A stretch of 64,000 bases of DNA. Source: Actibacterium sp. 188UL27-1. GTDB taxonomy: Bacteria > Pseudomonadota > Alphaproteobacteria > Rhodobacterales > Rhodobacteraceae. Within the stretch, counting starts at the first letter, position 1; each line of letters starts with the position of its first letter. Positions 29,090-36,839 of this stretch are shown here, piece after piece. The notes under the pieces were generated by a model. That model made no database searches. It worked only from the letters and a program-made list of their open reading frames with translations, and was not told the origin of the DNA. The stretch spans positions 1 to 64,000 of the forward strand of contig NZ_JAFEUL010000005.1 in the NCBI RefSeq assembly GCF_016901225.1, written 5' to 3'. The position numbers and the translations under genes are program-made.

Positions 29090-30486
29090 GGCGATTTGGC
29101 CTGTTTGGCGGCCCATTTCGCAGCCGCCTTTTTGCGCCAGGGCGCGTCCTTTTCCCAATCGCCCGCCATGATGCAGCCATGGGGCACGATCTCGTCCACA
29201 ACATCGGCGAGGCCGTATTTCGCCATCTGCGCGCGGACGGTGGCCGCGGGTTTATAGGCCGATGGCAGTTCGGAGACATCGATATTGCCGCTAAAGAAGC
29301 GCGCATCGATCCCGGCGGTTTCCTCGGTAAAGATCTCGGCCTGGGTTCGCCCGGCCATGGCCCGTTTATGTGCCGTCCGCGAAAAGTTCCGGCCCGCGCC
29401 ATGGGGCGCAAAGCCCAGATTGTTGCCATTGACCTTGCCCCGGATCAGCAGAACCGGTTCGGCCATGTTCAGCGGCACGATTTGCGTGCCGTTGGTATCA
29501 GGCAGCAGGTCGGTATCGACCGGGGTTGCGCCCTTGGCGTGGTAGAACAGATCGCCCTTGCGAAAGACAAAGTTATGTTCGTTCCAGAACCGCTCCTGCA
29601 CCTCGGCCTCGGCCAAGGCGGCGGTGGCCCGGTGGATCACGTCGTGGTTGTCCTTGGTCCAGGCGCGGATCAGTTGCAAGGCGTCCCAATAGGCGCGCCC
29701 CTCGTCGCTATCCGCCGGGATCCAGGCATTTTGCTTTAGCACCCCGTCGGACAGTTTGGTCCGCCACCGCTCTGCCGCGACCATGCCCTGCTTATAAAGG
29801 CCCGCCCCCGGCCCGCGCGAGCCGTGATGCGTCACCAGGCAGGTCGTGCCCTTGGCGCGGGAGGTGCCGACATAGGCGAAGTGGTTCCCATCGCCCTGGG
29901 TGCCCAGCTGAACATGGGTCGAGCGCAGGATCTTGTCAGTGTTCAGAAAGCTGTTGCCGCGGAAGGCATCGTAAAGCTCCGGGTTCAGCGTGTAGCGCTG
30001 CCCGTTGGTGCGGCCGCCCGGGCCGAAATGGGTGGCCTTGTGGACGGCATTCAACACGTTGGCCGGATCGCTGTCGGCAAATTCGGTGACCATGACCGAA
30101 CAACAAATGTCGGCGGAGTGCATGCCGGGATGGATCGCGTTTTGTGCCACGACCACCCCGCCGACCGGGATCGTGCCGTCAGGGCCTGACGGGCAGGCAT
30201 CTGGCATCACAGCGCCGCCCCGGATGGTGGGGGTCCGCATCAGAATATCCATGGTCTGGCGGACCTTGGTCACATTCTCGACCTCGGCCTCGGTCTCAGC
30301 CTCAATATTGAAGGCGTAATCGGGCGCGGTCTGCAATTTGATCTTGGCCGCAGGTTTGTTGTCAGCCACCCAGTGGGCCAGCGCGTCGCCGTCCAGGCCC
30401 AACTGGTTGACCGTCTTTAGGGCGTGACCCAGGTCCGCGCCTTGTTGAAATCCCAGAGCAATCAAATCTTTACCGGTCACAGGCAT
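29086..30486 (-). CDS. rtcB: RtcB family RNA ligase
   Basis: A 466-residue RtcB. Motifs of the metal and GTP sites: HPGMHSADICCS (catalytic Asp and Cys), GTQGDGNHFAY, VTHHGSRGPGAGLY, PHGAGRNFSR with the His that becomes guanylylated, and an EEAP-like C-terminal tail (VDEIVPHGCIMAGDWEKDAP). It joins 3'-phosphate or 2',3'-cyclic-phosphate RNA ends to 5'-OH ends for repair of broken RNA. No archease or RtcA is in the window. It heads the long overlapping minus-strand run ending in proA. Confidence 0.92.
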   Translation of the reverse strand: MPVTGKDLIALGFQQGADLGHALKTVNQLGLDGDALAHWVADNKPAAKIKLQTAPDYAFNIEAETEAEVENVTKVRQTMDILMRTPTIRGGAVMPDACPSGPDGTIPVGGVVVAQNAIHPGMHSADICCSVMVTEFADSDPANVLNAVHKATHFGPGGRTNGQRYTLNPELYDAFRGNSFLNTDKILRSTHVQLGTQGDGNHFAYVGTSRAKGTTCLVTHHGSRGPGAGLYKQGMVAAERWRTKLSDGVLKQNAWIPADSDEGRAYWDALQLIRAWTKDNHDVIHRATAALAEAEVQERFWNEHNFVFRKGDLFYHAKGATPVDTDLLPDTNGTQIVPLNMAEPVLLIRGKVNGNNLGFAPHGAGRNFSRTAHKRAMAGRTQAEIFTEETAGIDARFFSGNIDVSELPSAYKPAATVRAQMAKYGLADVVDEIVPHGCIMAGDWEKDAPWRKKAAAKWAAKQAKSP

Positions 30487-30557
30487 CGGGCTCTCCGTCG
30501 CTACGGTTACGATGTGCCGCGAAATCGCGGCGGGAATGTGCCAGTCCTGTGAAATGC

Positions 30558-30585
30558 AAAAGGGACCGGCGATCTGCCGGCCCCT
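30558..30585 (-). terminator. Rho-independent terminator after rpmA
   Basis: On the minus strand GGGGCCGGC and GCCGGTCCC pair (one G-T) around a five-base loop and are followed by TTTTGCATTT. It lies 32 bases after the rpmA stop and separates rplU-rpmA from rtcB. Confidence 0.8.
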
Positions 30586-30616
30586 CTGGAAAATCTCTAA
30601 GCCCTGAGGTTTCGGC

Positions 30617-30886
30617 TTATTCTGCGGCCTCTGCTACCGGGAGGACAGAAATGAATGTTCGACCTTTCAGGCCTTTGTGGAACGTGACTGCGCCTTCGGT
30701 CACCGCAAAGATCGTATGATCCTTGCCCAGGCCCACGCCTTCACCCGGCCACCATTTGGTGCCGCGTTGACGCACGATGATATTGCCGGGTATCACGGCT
30801 TCGCCACCGAATTTCTTTACGCCCAGGCGACGGCCCGCAGAGTCGCGGCCGTTGCGGGAGGAACCACCTGCTTTTTTATGTGCCAT
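30617..30886 (-). CDS. rpmA: 50S ribosomal protein L27
   Basis: An 89-residue L27. It begins [18 protein letters not shown], the flexible tail that reaches the peptidyl-transferase centre, and continues [18 protein letters not shown] and [13 protein letters not shown]. It follows rplU by six bases and ends at a strong terminator. Confidence 0.97.
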   Translation of the reverse strand: MAHKKAGGSSRNGRDSAGRRLGVKKFGGEAVIPGNIIVRQRGTKWWPGEGVGLGKDHTIFAVTEGAVTFHKGLKGRTFISVLPVAEAAE

Positions 30887-30892
30887 CTATCG

Positions 30893-31576
30893 TTACTCCT
30901 GCTCGGCCGAGAACTGGGTCGCTTGTTCAATCCAGTTATCACGTTCGATACGTCCTTTAAAGGACAGCTTGTCATCCATATAGGCAATCTCTGCCGGACC
31001 CCAAGCCATGATCTGATCAAAGTGGAACACACCGTTTTCGTGCAACAACCCTTCCAGTTTGGGCCCGACGCCGGAGATTTTTTTCAGATCGTCCGGTTTG
31101 CCGTCGCGCGCCTCAGTCAGCAGGTTGCCTGGTTTTTCACCGGCGGGTGCGGCATCGGCAGCCGGTGCGTCGGCCTTGGCGGGCTTTTCCGCAGCTGGGG
31201 CGCTGGCTGCGACAGCAGCGCCGGACATAGATCCGGCACCTAAGGCCGCCATGACGCCAGATGCATCTGCACCGCTTTCCAGAATATCCGTCACACGCAG
31301 CAGCGTCAGTTGCTGGCGATGCCCCTTCGTACGCTTTGAGCCGTGTTTCCGGCGACGCTTGACAAAGTGGATGACCTTCTCGCCCTTGATCTGTTCGATC
31401 ACCTCGGCCTGTACCCCGGCGCCGGCAACAGTGGGCGTGCCGATCGTCGTACCAACCATCAAGATGTCGTTGAATTGGACGGTATCACCCGCCTGGGCCG
31501 CCAGCTTTTCAACCCGCAGAATGTCACCTGATGTGACGCGGTATTGCTTGCCACCGGTCTTGAGGACCGCAAACAT
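30893..31576 (-). CDS. rplU: 50S ribosomal protein L21 with C-terminal HhH-like extension
   Basis: A 227-residue protein, more than twice the normal L21. Residues 1-99 are L21 (MFAVLKTGGKQYRVTSGDIL, then KRRRKHGSKRTKGHRQQLT). An Ala/Pro/Lys linker (about 100-155) leads to a C-terminal domain (about 160-225) with DDLKKISGVGPKLEGLLHEN and FDQIMAWGPAEIAYMDDKL, the helix-hairpin-helix-type module also seen in fused tails of alphaproteobacterial NuoE. The ribosomal role is certain; the tail's role is not known. Start ATG at 31576; rpmA follows after six bases. Confidence 0.95.
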   Translation of the reverse strand: MFAVLKTGGKQYRVTSGDILRVEKLAAQAGDTVQFNDILMVGTTIGTPTVAGAGVQAEVIEQIKGEKVIHFVKRRRKHGSKRTKGHRQQLTLLRVTDILESGADASGVMAALGAGSMSGAAVAASAPAAEKPAKADAPAADAAPAGEKPGNLLTEARDGKPDDLKKISGVGPKLEGLLHENGVFHFDQIMAWGPAEIAYMDDKLSFKGRIERDNWIEQATQFSAEQE

Positions 31577-31630
31577 ATCGTCTTCCTTTTCGGTTCCGCG
31601 TCGCATCGGCCCCCGGTTGCCCGGTGTTTT

Positions 31631-31676
31631 GGTGTCTATTGCAACACCGCCTTAGGACAGCGCGCCCGTTCGGGCG
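31631..31676 (-). promoter_or_regulatory. Structured leader of rplU-rpmA
   Basis: The region upstream of rplU holds a GC hairpin (CGCCCG-TT-CGGGCG at 31663-31676, read as its complement in the transcript) and a second stem, GGTGT (31631-31635) with ACACC (31644-31648). Both lie between the candidate promoter and the rplU start. They may be part of a ribosomal-protein leader, which remains unproven. Confidence 0.35.
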
Positions 31677-31711
31677 TTTCATGTGGTAAACGTCAAAGCG
31701 TCAAGGGTGGC

Positions 31712-31740
31712 CGTATCGCGAAAGAGACAGAACCTGTCAA
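31712..31740 (-). promoter_or_regulatory. Candidate sigma-70 promoter of rplU-rpmA
   Basis: On the minus strand TTGACA (31740-31735) is followed 17 bases later by GATACG (31717-31712). The -35 is perfect, the -10 weak. It sits about 135 bases before the rplU ATG, leaving room for the hairpins described at 31631-31676. Confidence 0.4.
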
Positions 31741-31753
31741 GGTAATTTGCTTG

Positions 31754-32593
31754 TCAGATGTCTTCACCGGACAAGAACTGCGACGCGGCCAGGCCCAGAT
31801 CGCGCGAAATCGTGACAAAAAGCGCATCAAACGCCGAAAAAAGCGCGCGGTTCAGGGCGGCCCCCTCATCTGTTTCGGACAATGCCGTATAGGCGGCCAA
31901 TTCGTCATCGGAGAGCGGCTGGTAGGCCAGGCTGAGATAGGAGAACACCCAGGTTTCCGTCTCGTCCCGGATCTCCCCTTCCTGGCTCCAGACATCGCGC
32001 AGCATATCCTCTTCACTTAAATCGACATCCAGCGCGCCCCCATCAGCCAGTCCAAGGTAAAAGGCGTAATTGGCATTGAGCGCGCCAACCACGTTGGAAT
32101 CGACCAATTCATTAACCTCGACAAATTTCTTGAGCGCCGACCGACGCGCATCATCCGCATCGTTTTCGGACAACCAACGCTCGCGGGTCGCATCCTCAAC
32201 GGCCTCATCCAGCAGGGCACGTCGCGCCGAAATCTCTAGAGAAACAATACGTTTGCCGGGCGCCGATCCGAAAAAATCAAGCAGTGGCGCGATATCCGTC
32301 CCCTGAAGGTCCTGATCCAACTGATCGCCCACGATGCGCGCCATCCGGTCGGGCGCATAGATATCCTCCACCAGCCCCGTCCAGCGATCACTGCCGCGGC
32401 CCGGAAACATCTCCTCGCGCAAGTCCGCGCTGTAACTCAGCCCCTCTTCCCGCATGATCGAAATCAACTCGGACATGCCCAGAGCATCGAGCAGCGGTTC
32501 GACCCGTCTATCTGCCGATTGTGCAAAGCCCGGCATCACGATCGAAACCATAACGAAAACCGCGAGCAAACGCGATGTGAGGCGGCGTATCAT
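31754..32593 (-). CDS. DUF2059 domain-containing exported protein
   Basis: A 279-residue protein with a signal peptide (RRLTSRLLAVFVMVSIVMPG, cut near AQS). The body has two similar helical halves; the second contains ETWVFSYLSLAYQPLSDDEL and AAYTALSETDEGAALNRALF, the pattern of DUF2059 (a few helices preceding a LSxxEL-a-y-afY-Spag motif). The function of the family is unknown, and it is often annotated as an envelope protein. The ATG at 32593 (MIRRL) starts the signal peptide. It is monocistronic and divergent from tRNA-Ser. Confidence 0.78.
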   Translation of the reverse strand: MIRRLTSRLLAVFVMVSIVMPGFAQSADRRVEPLLDALGMSELISIMREEGLSYSADLREEMFPGRGSDRWTGLVEDIYAPDRMARIVGDQLDQDLQGTDIAPLLDFFGSAPGKRIVSLEISARRALLDEAVEDATRERWLSENDADDARRSALKKFVEVNELVDSNVVGALNANYAFYLGLADGGALDVDLSEEDMLRDVWSQEGEIRDETETWVFSYLSLAYQPLSDDELAAYTALSETDEGAALNRALFSAFDALFVTISRDLGLAASQFLSGEDI

Positions 32594-32743
32594 CCCAAGT
32601 CTCCAGCACATTAAACTCAACTGTCCTAGGCTGGATCCGTTAACAATCCAAGAGCACTGCCCGGAAATTGCCGCGACACGTCAAAAACCGCGCATGAAGG
32701 TTATTGCAGTATGACCGCGAAAGCCCTAAGCAATCAAAGATGT

Positions 32744-32833
32744 GGAGAGGTGCCGGAGTGGTCGAACGGGGCGGTCTCGAAAACCGTTGTGGGTGCAAGC
32801 CTACCCAGGGTTCGAATCCCTGTCTCTCCGCCA
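32744..32833 (+). tRNA. tRNA-Ser(CGA)
   Basis: A 90-base gene with encoded CCA (32831-32833). Acceptor GGAGAGG pairs with TCTCTCC, the anticodon loop CTCGAAA gives anticodon CGA (Ser, UCG), the long variable arm is TGTGGGTGCAAGCCTACC and the T-arm AGGGTTCGAATCCCT is canonical. Confidence 0.96.
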
Positions 32834-33141
32834 AATCCTTCTCTTTTTGTGCTTAATTTTTGCTGGTCATCTTATCAGCACATCAGAGTGTTTTACCCGC
32901 ACGGTGCCGATGAATTTCGAATTTTATTTGAATGAGCTGAACTGTTCATAAATCTGCAATTCCAGCTTATGATAATAGAAATGCGGTTCATTTTTGTCTC
33001 ACATTTGCATTCGGACACATGTTGTAAAACTAAATTGCAGTTTAACGACCCATGAAATCTTAGGAGTTTCTTTTAACCCTTGGCGTAGTCGTATCGCCAT
33101 TCACCAAATCGGTGAAATGTCGATCTGTAGGGGGTTATCAT
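32834..33141 (+). promoter_or_regulatory. AT-rich regulatory gap upstream of the glucan synthase operon
   Basis: A gap of 308 bases, clearly richer in A and T than its surroundings, between tRNA-Ser and the membrane-fusion gene. It contains a short dyad AAACT-N7-AGTTT near 33026-33043 and several T runs. No gene is seen. It probably carries the promoter of the downstream operon; the composition change and the flanking tRNA suit acquired DNA. Confidence 0.45.
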
Positions 33142-34452
33142 ATGTCAAAGACTGGGTTCGTCGCGCGGCTCGCGTGGCCGATACGTGTTTTAGCATTATT
33201 CGGTTTCGGCATTGTTTTGGTGGTCAGTATTTCACCCCGGATGCTATCCCATCTCGCGACATCTGCAGTGGTCAACGCCCCCATAACCACGATCCGATCT
33301 CCGTTGGAGGGCGTGATCGAAACCTACGCGCTCAAGCCAGGATCGCCAGTGACGTCCGGTGAACAGGTTGTCCGGTTTCGAGAGGCGCATACAGACGAGA
33401 CTTTCATCGCTGAGCTTGAGTCCCGCTTGGGAAAGGCCGTCTCCACCGAGGAAGCGGTGAGTGCTCGTATCGCCGTTGTCGAGACTGTTCGTGAAGAACT
33501 GATCGACCGCCACGCCACGTATATGGCGTTGCAACTCAATGTCTTAACCCTTCAGGTCGAAGAACTTGATGCCGAAATTGTCCGGGCCCAGGTTCGGTTA
33601 CAGACGTTGAAAAATGACGAACAGCGCAAGACGGCCCTGCTGGATCGGGGGGCCTTGCCCAAGCTTGAGGTTGTCTCTGCCACATCCATGGTGGCTGAAC
33701 AGGAAGCGCTGATTGACGAGTTGATCGCGACCCGGGCCGTGCGCCAACTCAAGCTCAAAGCGATTGGTGACGGTGTCATCATCGGCCCCGAGGGGATGGA
33801 TACGCCCTATACCCAACAGCGGCTTGATGAAATCGCCCTGCGATTAGCTGCCCTTTACGACGATCTTGCCGACCAAGCCGCAGAACGGCGCGCCGTTGAA
33901 AGGCTTTTGATCGAAGAACGTGCCATCTTTCAAAAAGAGAATGCAATCACACTGACCTCGCCGGTCTCTGGTATTGTGTGGCGATCTTCCGGTCAGATTG
34001 GCCGCCCTGTCCTGCCGGGCGACGATGTTGTTGAAATTCTGAATTGCGATGCACGGTTTTTGGAAGCCTATTTGCCGGAAACGACATTTGGATCGCTTGA
34101 GGTGGGGGATGTCGCTGAAATTCGACTGACGGGCGATGAAAGGCATTTCAAGGCGCCTGTCACATCGATCCTGGGCCATGGTGCGCGCTTCGATCACCCT
34201 AATTTGGCGGCCCAAGACAATTCGCCCAAAAAGGGGATGATGCGAGTCATCGTCGCCTTGGGATCAGAACATCTGGCCTTTGAAGGTACGAATTTCTGCC
34301 ATGTCGGGCGCACGGCCCTGGTGTCCTTTCCGCGCGATCTTTCGGCCATCGACCAGGTTTTGATGTCTTTGCGCAAGGCGAGCTCAGCATTGTCATCTTT
34401 CTGGACAACAGCTTCGGACGCACCGGGCAACACCCCGTCCCAGAGGAGCTGA
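33142..34452 (+). CDS. HlyD/membrane-fusion family protein of an exopolysaccharide operon (BgsB/Alg44-like)
   Basis: A 436-residue protein with one N-terminal membrane segment (about 13-34) and a periplasmic adaptor body: first lipoyl half IRSPLEGVIETYALKPGSPV at about 51, long coiled coil (about 90-270) and second lipoyl half TSPVSGIVWRSSGQIGRPVL, then a beta-barrel (FLEAYLPETTFGSLEVGD). Such adaptors help move polymers through the periplasm. The ATG follows AGGGGG at seven bases. The gene is five bases before the glycosyltransferase gene, the layout of rhizobial bgsBA mixed-linkage glucan operons. Confidence 0.8.
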   Translation: MSKTGFVARLAWPIRVLALFGFGIVLVVSISPRMLSHLATSAVVNAPITTIRSPLEGVIETYALKPGSPVTSGEQVVRFREAHTDETFIAELESRLGKAVSTEEAVSARIAVVETVREELIDRHATYMALQLNVLTLQVEELDAEIVRAQVRLQTLKNDEQRKTALLDRGALPKLEVVSATSMVAEQEALIDELIATRAVRQLKLKAIGDGVIIGPEGMDTPYTQQRLDEIALRLAALYDDLADQAAERRAVERLLIEERAIFQKENAITLTSPVSGIVWRSSGQIGRPVLPGDDVVEILNCDARFLEAYLPETTFGSLEVGDVAEIRLTGDERHFKAPVTSILGHGARFDHPNLAAQDNSPKKGMMRVIVALGSEHLAFEGTNFCHVGRTALVSFPRDLSAIDQVLMSLRKASSALSSFWTTASDAPGNTPSQRS

Positions 34453-34456
34453 CCAG

Positions 34457-36652
34457 GTGTTTCCGGCCGTTCCTGACTACCTGTTGCCCCTAGCGGTAGT
34501 GGCGTTCTTGGCCATTTGCTTCGTGCCGGGCCAAACCCGCGGCCGGTTTCAGAACACTATCTTATATTGCGGCGTGATCTATCTGTTGGCGACCTACATG
34601 TGGTGGAGGGTCACCGTCACGATCGTACCAACCGATGGAGTGACGGGGTATGCGCTGCTGGTCTGGCTGGTCTTTGCGATCGAGTTGGCGGCCTGGTTCG
34701 ATGCTTCCATTCTTTTTGCACAACTTGCCTTTCGAACCGATCGATTGGAGGAGGCCAACGCCCACGAAGCCCGGCTGCGCGACATGGATCCGGCCAACCT
34801 GCCCCATGTCGATATCCTGATTGCAACCTTCAACGAACCGCTGGACGTGCTGGAGCGCACCATCATCGGGGCATGCACACTCGATTGGCCCGCCGACAAA
34901 TTGCATGTCTATGTCCTTGATGACGGTCAACGGGATTGGTTGGAAGCTTATGCCGCACGCAAGGGCATCGGCTACCTGACCCGTACCAACAATATTCATG
35001 CCAAGGCAGGAAACATAAATGCCGCCCTACAGCGGACGTCATCCGAATTCTTTATGATCCTGGATGCCGACTTCATTCCACAACATAAGATGTTGTATCG
35101 CATGGTCGGTTTCTTTGAGGACCCCAAGGTGGGCATTGTCCAGGTGCCCCACGATTTCTTCAATTTTGACCCGCTGCAAACAAATCTTGCGATGCGCGCC
35201 TCGATGCCGTCGGACCAAAAGATGTTCTTTCGGGAGATCATGCGCGGGCGAGACGGCTGGAATTGCGCGTTCTGTTGCGGATCAAATTCCATTACGCGCA
35301 GAACCGCCATGGAGGAGATCGGAGGGGCGATGCCCACCGGGTCCATCACCGAAGATATGCTGCTGACCCTCGCATTTCTGCGCAAGGGATATGTCACGCG
35401 ATATCTGGCGGAACGTCTTGCCATCGGGTTGGCTCCGGAATCGCTCGATGCGTTTTTTGTCCAGCGATCCCGTTGGGCGCAGGGTGCTTTGCAGATCCTC
35501 TATCTAAAGGAAGGCCCGCTGGGACCCGGCCTGCGCCTGCATGAACGCCTGATGTTCATGCCAACCCATTGGCTGACGCAATCACTGATGCAGGTCATGT
35601 CGCTGGTTCTTCCGATCACGTATCTTCTGTTCGGGTTCATTCCGATGGTGAACACGACCGTCGAAGACCTGTTCTATTACCAGTTCCCCCTGATCCTGGC
35701 GACAATCCTGGCGCTGCGCCGACTGGCGCCTGACGCCTACTTTCCCTTGCCCGCGACGGTTCTGGCCACGCTACAGAGTTTTCGGTTTTTACCGATGTTG
35801 CTCAAGACACTGGTGAAGCCCCACGGCCACAAATTCAGGGTGACGCCGAAGGGGTCAGACGCCGATGGACGGGCCTATGATGGCTATACCGTGCGGCTCT
35901 GCCTTGTCTTGATCGTGCTGACCAGCGCCGGTTTCCTGCTCAACATTTGGTCGGGGAAGACCCAGGCCGATGCCCAGCAGCTCTTTCCGATTGTCACCAT
36001 CTGGTCAACGATAAATGCGTTGGTCATCGGTGTGGTCCTGACGGTGGCATTTGCCCGCCCCGTCCCGCGAAAGGAGGAACGGTTTTTGATCAGCGAGCCA
36101 GCAACAATCTGGCGCCAAACCAACGAGAAACTGCCTGTACAATTGGTCGACCTGTCCTTGTCGGGGGCGCAGTTCACGTTGGAAGGTCACGATTTGGGCA
36201 AAGACGAATGGGTCCGGCTGGATATCGCGGGGATCGGCCCGATCATTGGCACGGTTCTTTGGACACGCCGCGGCGCGACTGGCCTGAAATTCTACCACGC
36301 CTCTGACGTCTCCCGTGACGCGCTGATTGCCCGGATCTTTGCCAATTGCGCGGGAGCGATCCCGACAGAGGATAAGGTGGGCAACATCACCGCCGATATG
36401 CTGGGCGCCATTTTCAAACCCAATCGCAGCATGGGTCCGATGGCATCGGCGGAGCCGACTCTTCCGCCGAAGGAGGTTTTGGCATGGCATGCCTCCTCCA
36501 GCGGTGTTGCCGATAGCGACCTGGATCTGTTTCTTTGGGAGCATGAATTGGGCACCGATGGCACCCGAACGGCCCGTGATCAAAAGATGGCAGCCGAGGA
36601 CATGTCGAAACAGGAGACTGATTTGGGCCTGCCCGATCGGCGAAGAGCCTGA
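34457..36652 (+). CDS. Membrane GT2 beta-glucan/cellulose synthase with PilZ domain
   Basis: A 731-residue processive GT2. Four N-terminal and several C-terminal membrane segments flank the catalytic domain: DDG at 155-157, DAD at 203-205, TED at 298-300 and QRSRW at 336-340. RPVPR (534-538, RxxxR) and DLSLSG (565-570, DxSxxG) form a PilZ c-di-GMP site, followed by a poorly conserved acidic tail of about 100 residues. It polymerises glucose from UDP-glucose and should be switched on by c-di-GMP. No bcsB, bcsC or bcsZ is present, so the product may be a different beta-glucan. GTG start at 34457. Confidence 0.88.
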   Translation: MFPAVPDYLLPLAVVAFLAICFVPGQTRGRFQNTILYCGVIYLLATYMWWRVTVTIVPTDGVTGYALLVWLVFAIELAAWFDASILFAQLAFRTDRLEEANAHEARLRDMDPANLPHVDILIATFNEPLDVLERTIIGACTLDWPADKLHVYVLDDGQRDWLEAYAARKGIGYLTRTNNIHAKAGNINAALQRTSSEFFMILDADFIPQHKMLYRMVGFFEDPKVGIVQVPHDFFNFDPLQTNLAMRASMPSDQKMFFREIMRGRDGWNCAFCCGSNSITRRTAMEEIGGAMPTGSITEDMLLTLAFLRKGYVTRYLAERLAIGLAPESLDAFFVQRSRWAQGALQILYLKEGPLGPGLRLHERLMFMPTHWLTQSLMQVMSLVLPITYLLFGFIPMVNTTVEDLFYYQFPLILATILALRRLAPDAYFPLPATVLATLQSFRFLPMLLKTLVKPHGHKFRVTPKGSDADGRAYDGYTVRLCLVLIVLTSAGFLLNIWSGKTQADAQQLFPIVTIWSTINALVIGVVLTVAFARPVPRKEERFLISEPATIWRQTNEKLPVQLVDLSLSGAQFTLEGHDLGKDEWVRLDIAGIGPIIGTVLWTRRGATGLKFYHASDVSRDALIARIFANCAGAIPTEDKVGNITADMLGAIFKPNRSMGPMASAEPTLPPKEVLAWHASSSGVADSDLDLFLWEHELGTDGTRTARDQKMAAEDMSKQETDLGLPDRRRA

Positions 36653-36839
36653 TCATGTTGAAAGGCAACAGTCATCATAAGGAAGGCCGTCGGATCATCG
36701 CCGTTTTCAATCGACACCGAGCGGGGTCCCGGCCAACCTGCCTTATAAACGGGTCTCTCGGACAACTGGCGGCAATTGCGCCGAAATAAGCGCAACTATA
36801 AAGCCTCCTCCTGCATAGAGGCTGAGCCCACGACTCGAC
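36653..36839. other. Gap between glucan synthase gene and IS5 remnant
   Basis: This stretch holds 187 bases after the synthase stop. Frame remnants continue from the transposase tail but show no further homology. I see no gene and no clear terminator. It probably contains the decayed end of the IS element. Confidence 0.4.

Noticed and set aside
34457-36652. Naming the GT2 gene bcsA
   Set aside because: The PilZ and catalytic motifs fit BcsA, but the partners needed for cellulose are missing and the adaptor gene points to another polymer; no symbol assigned.
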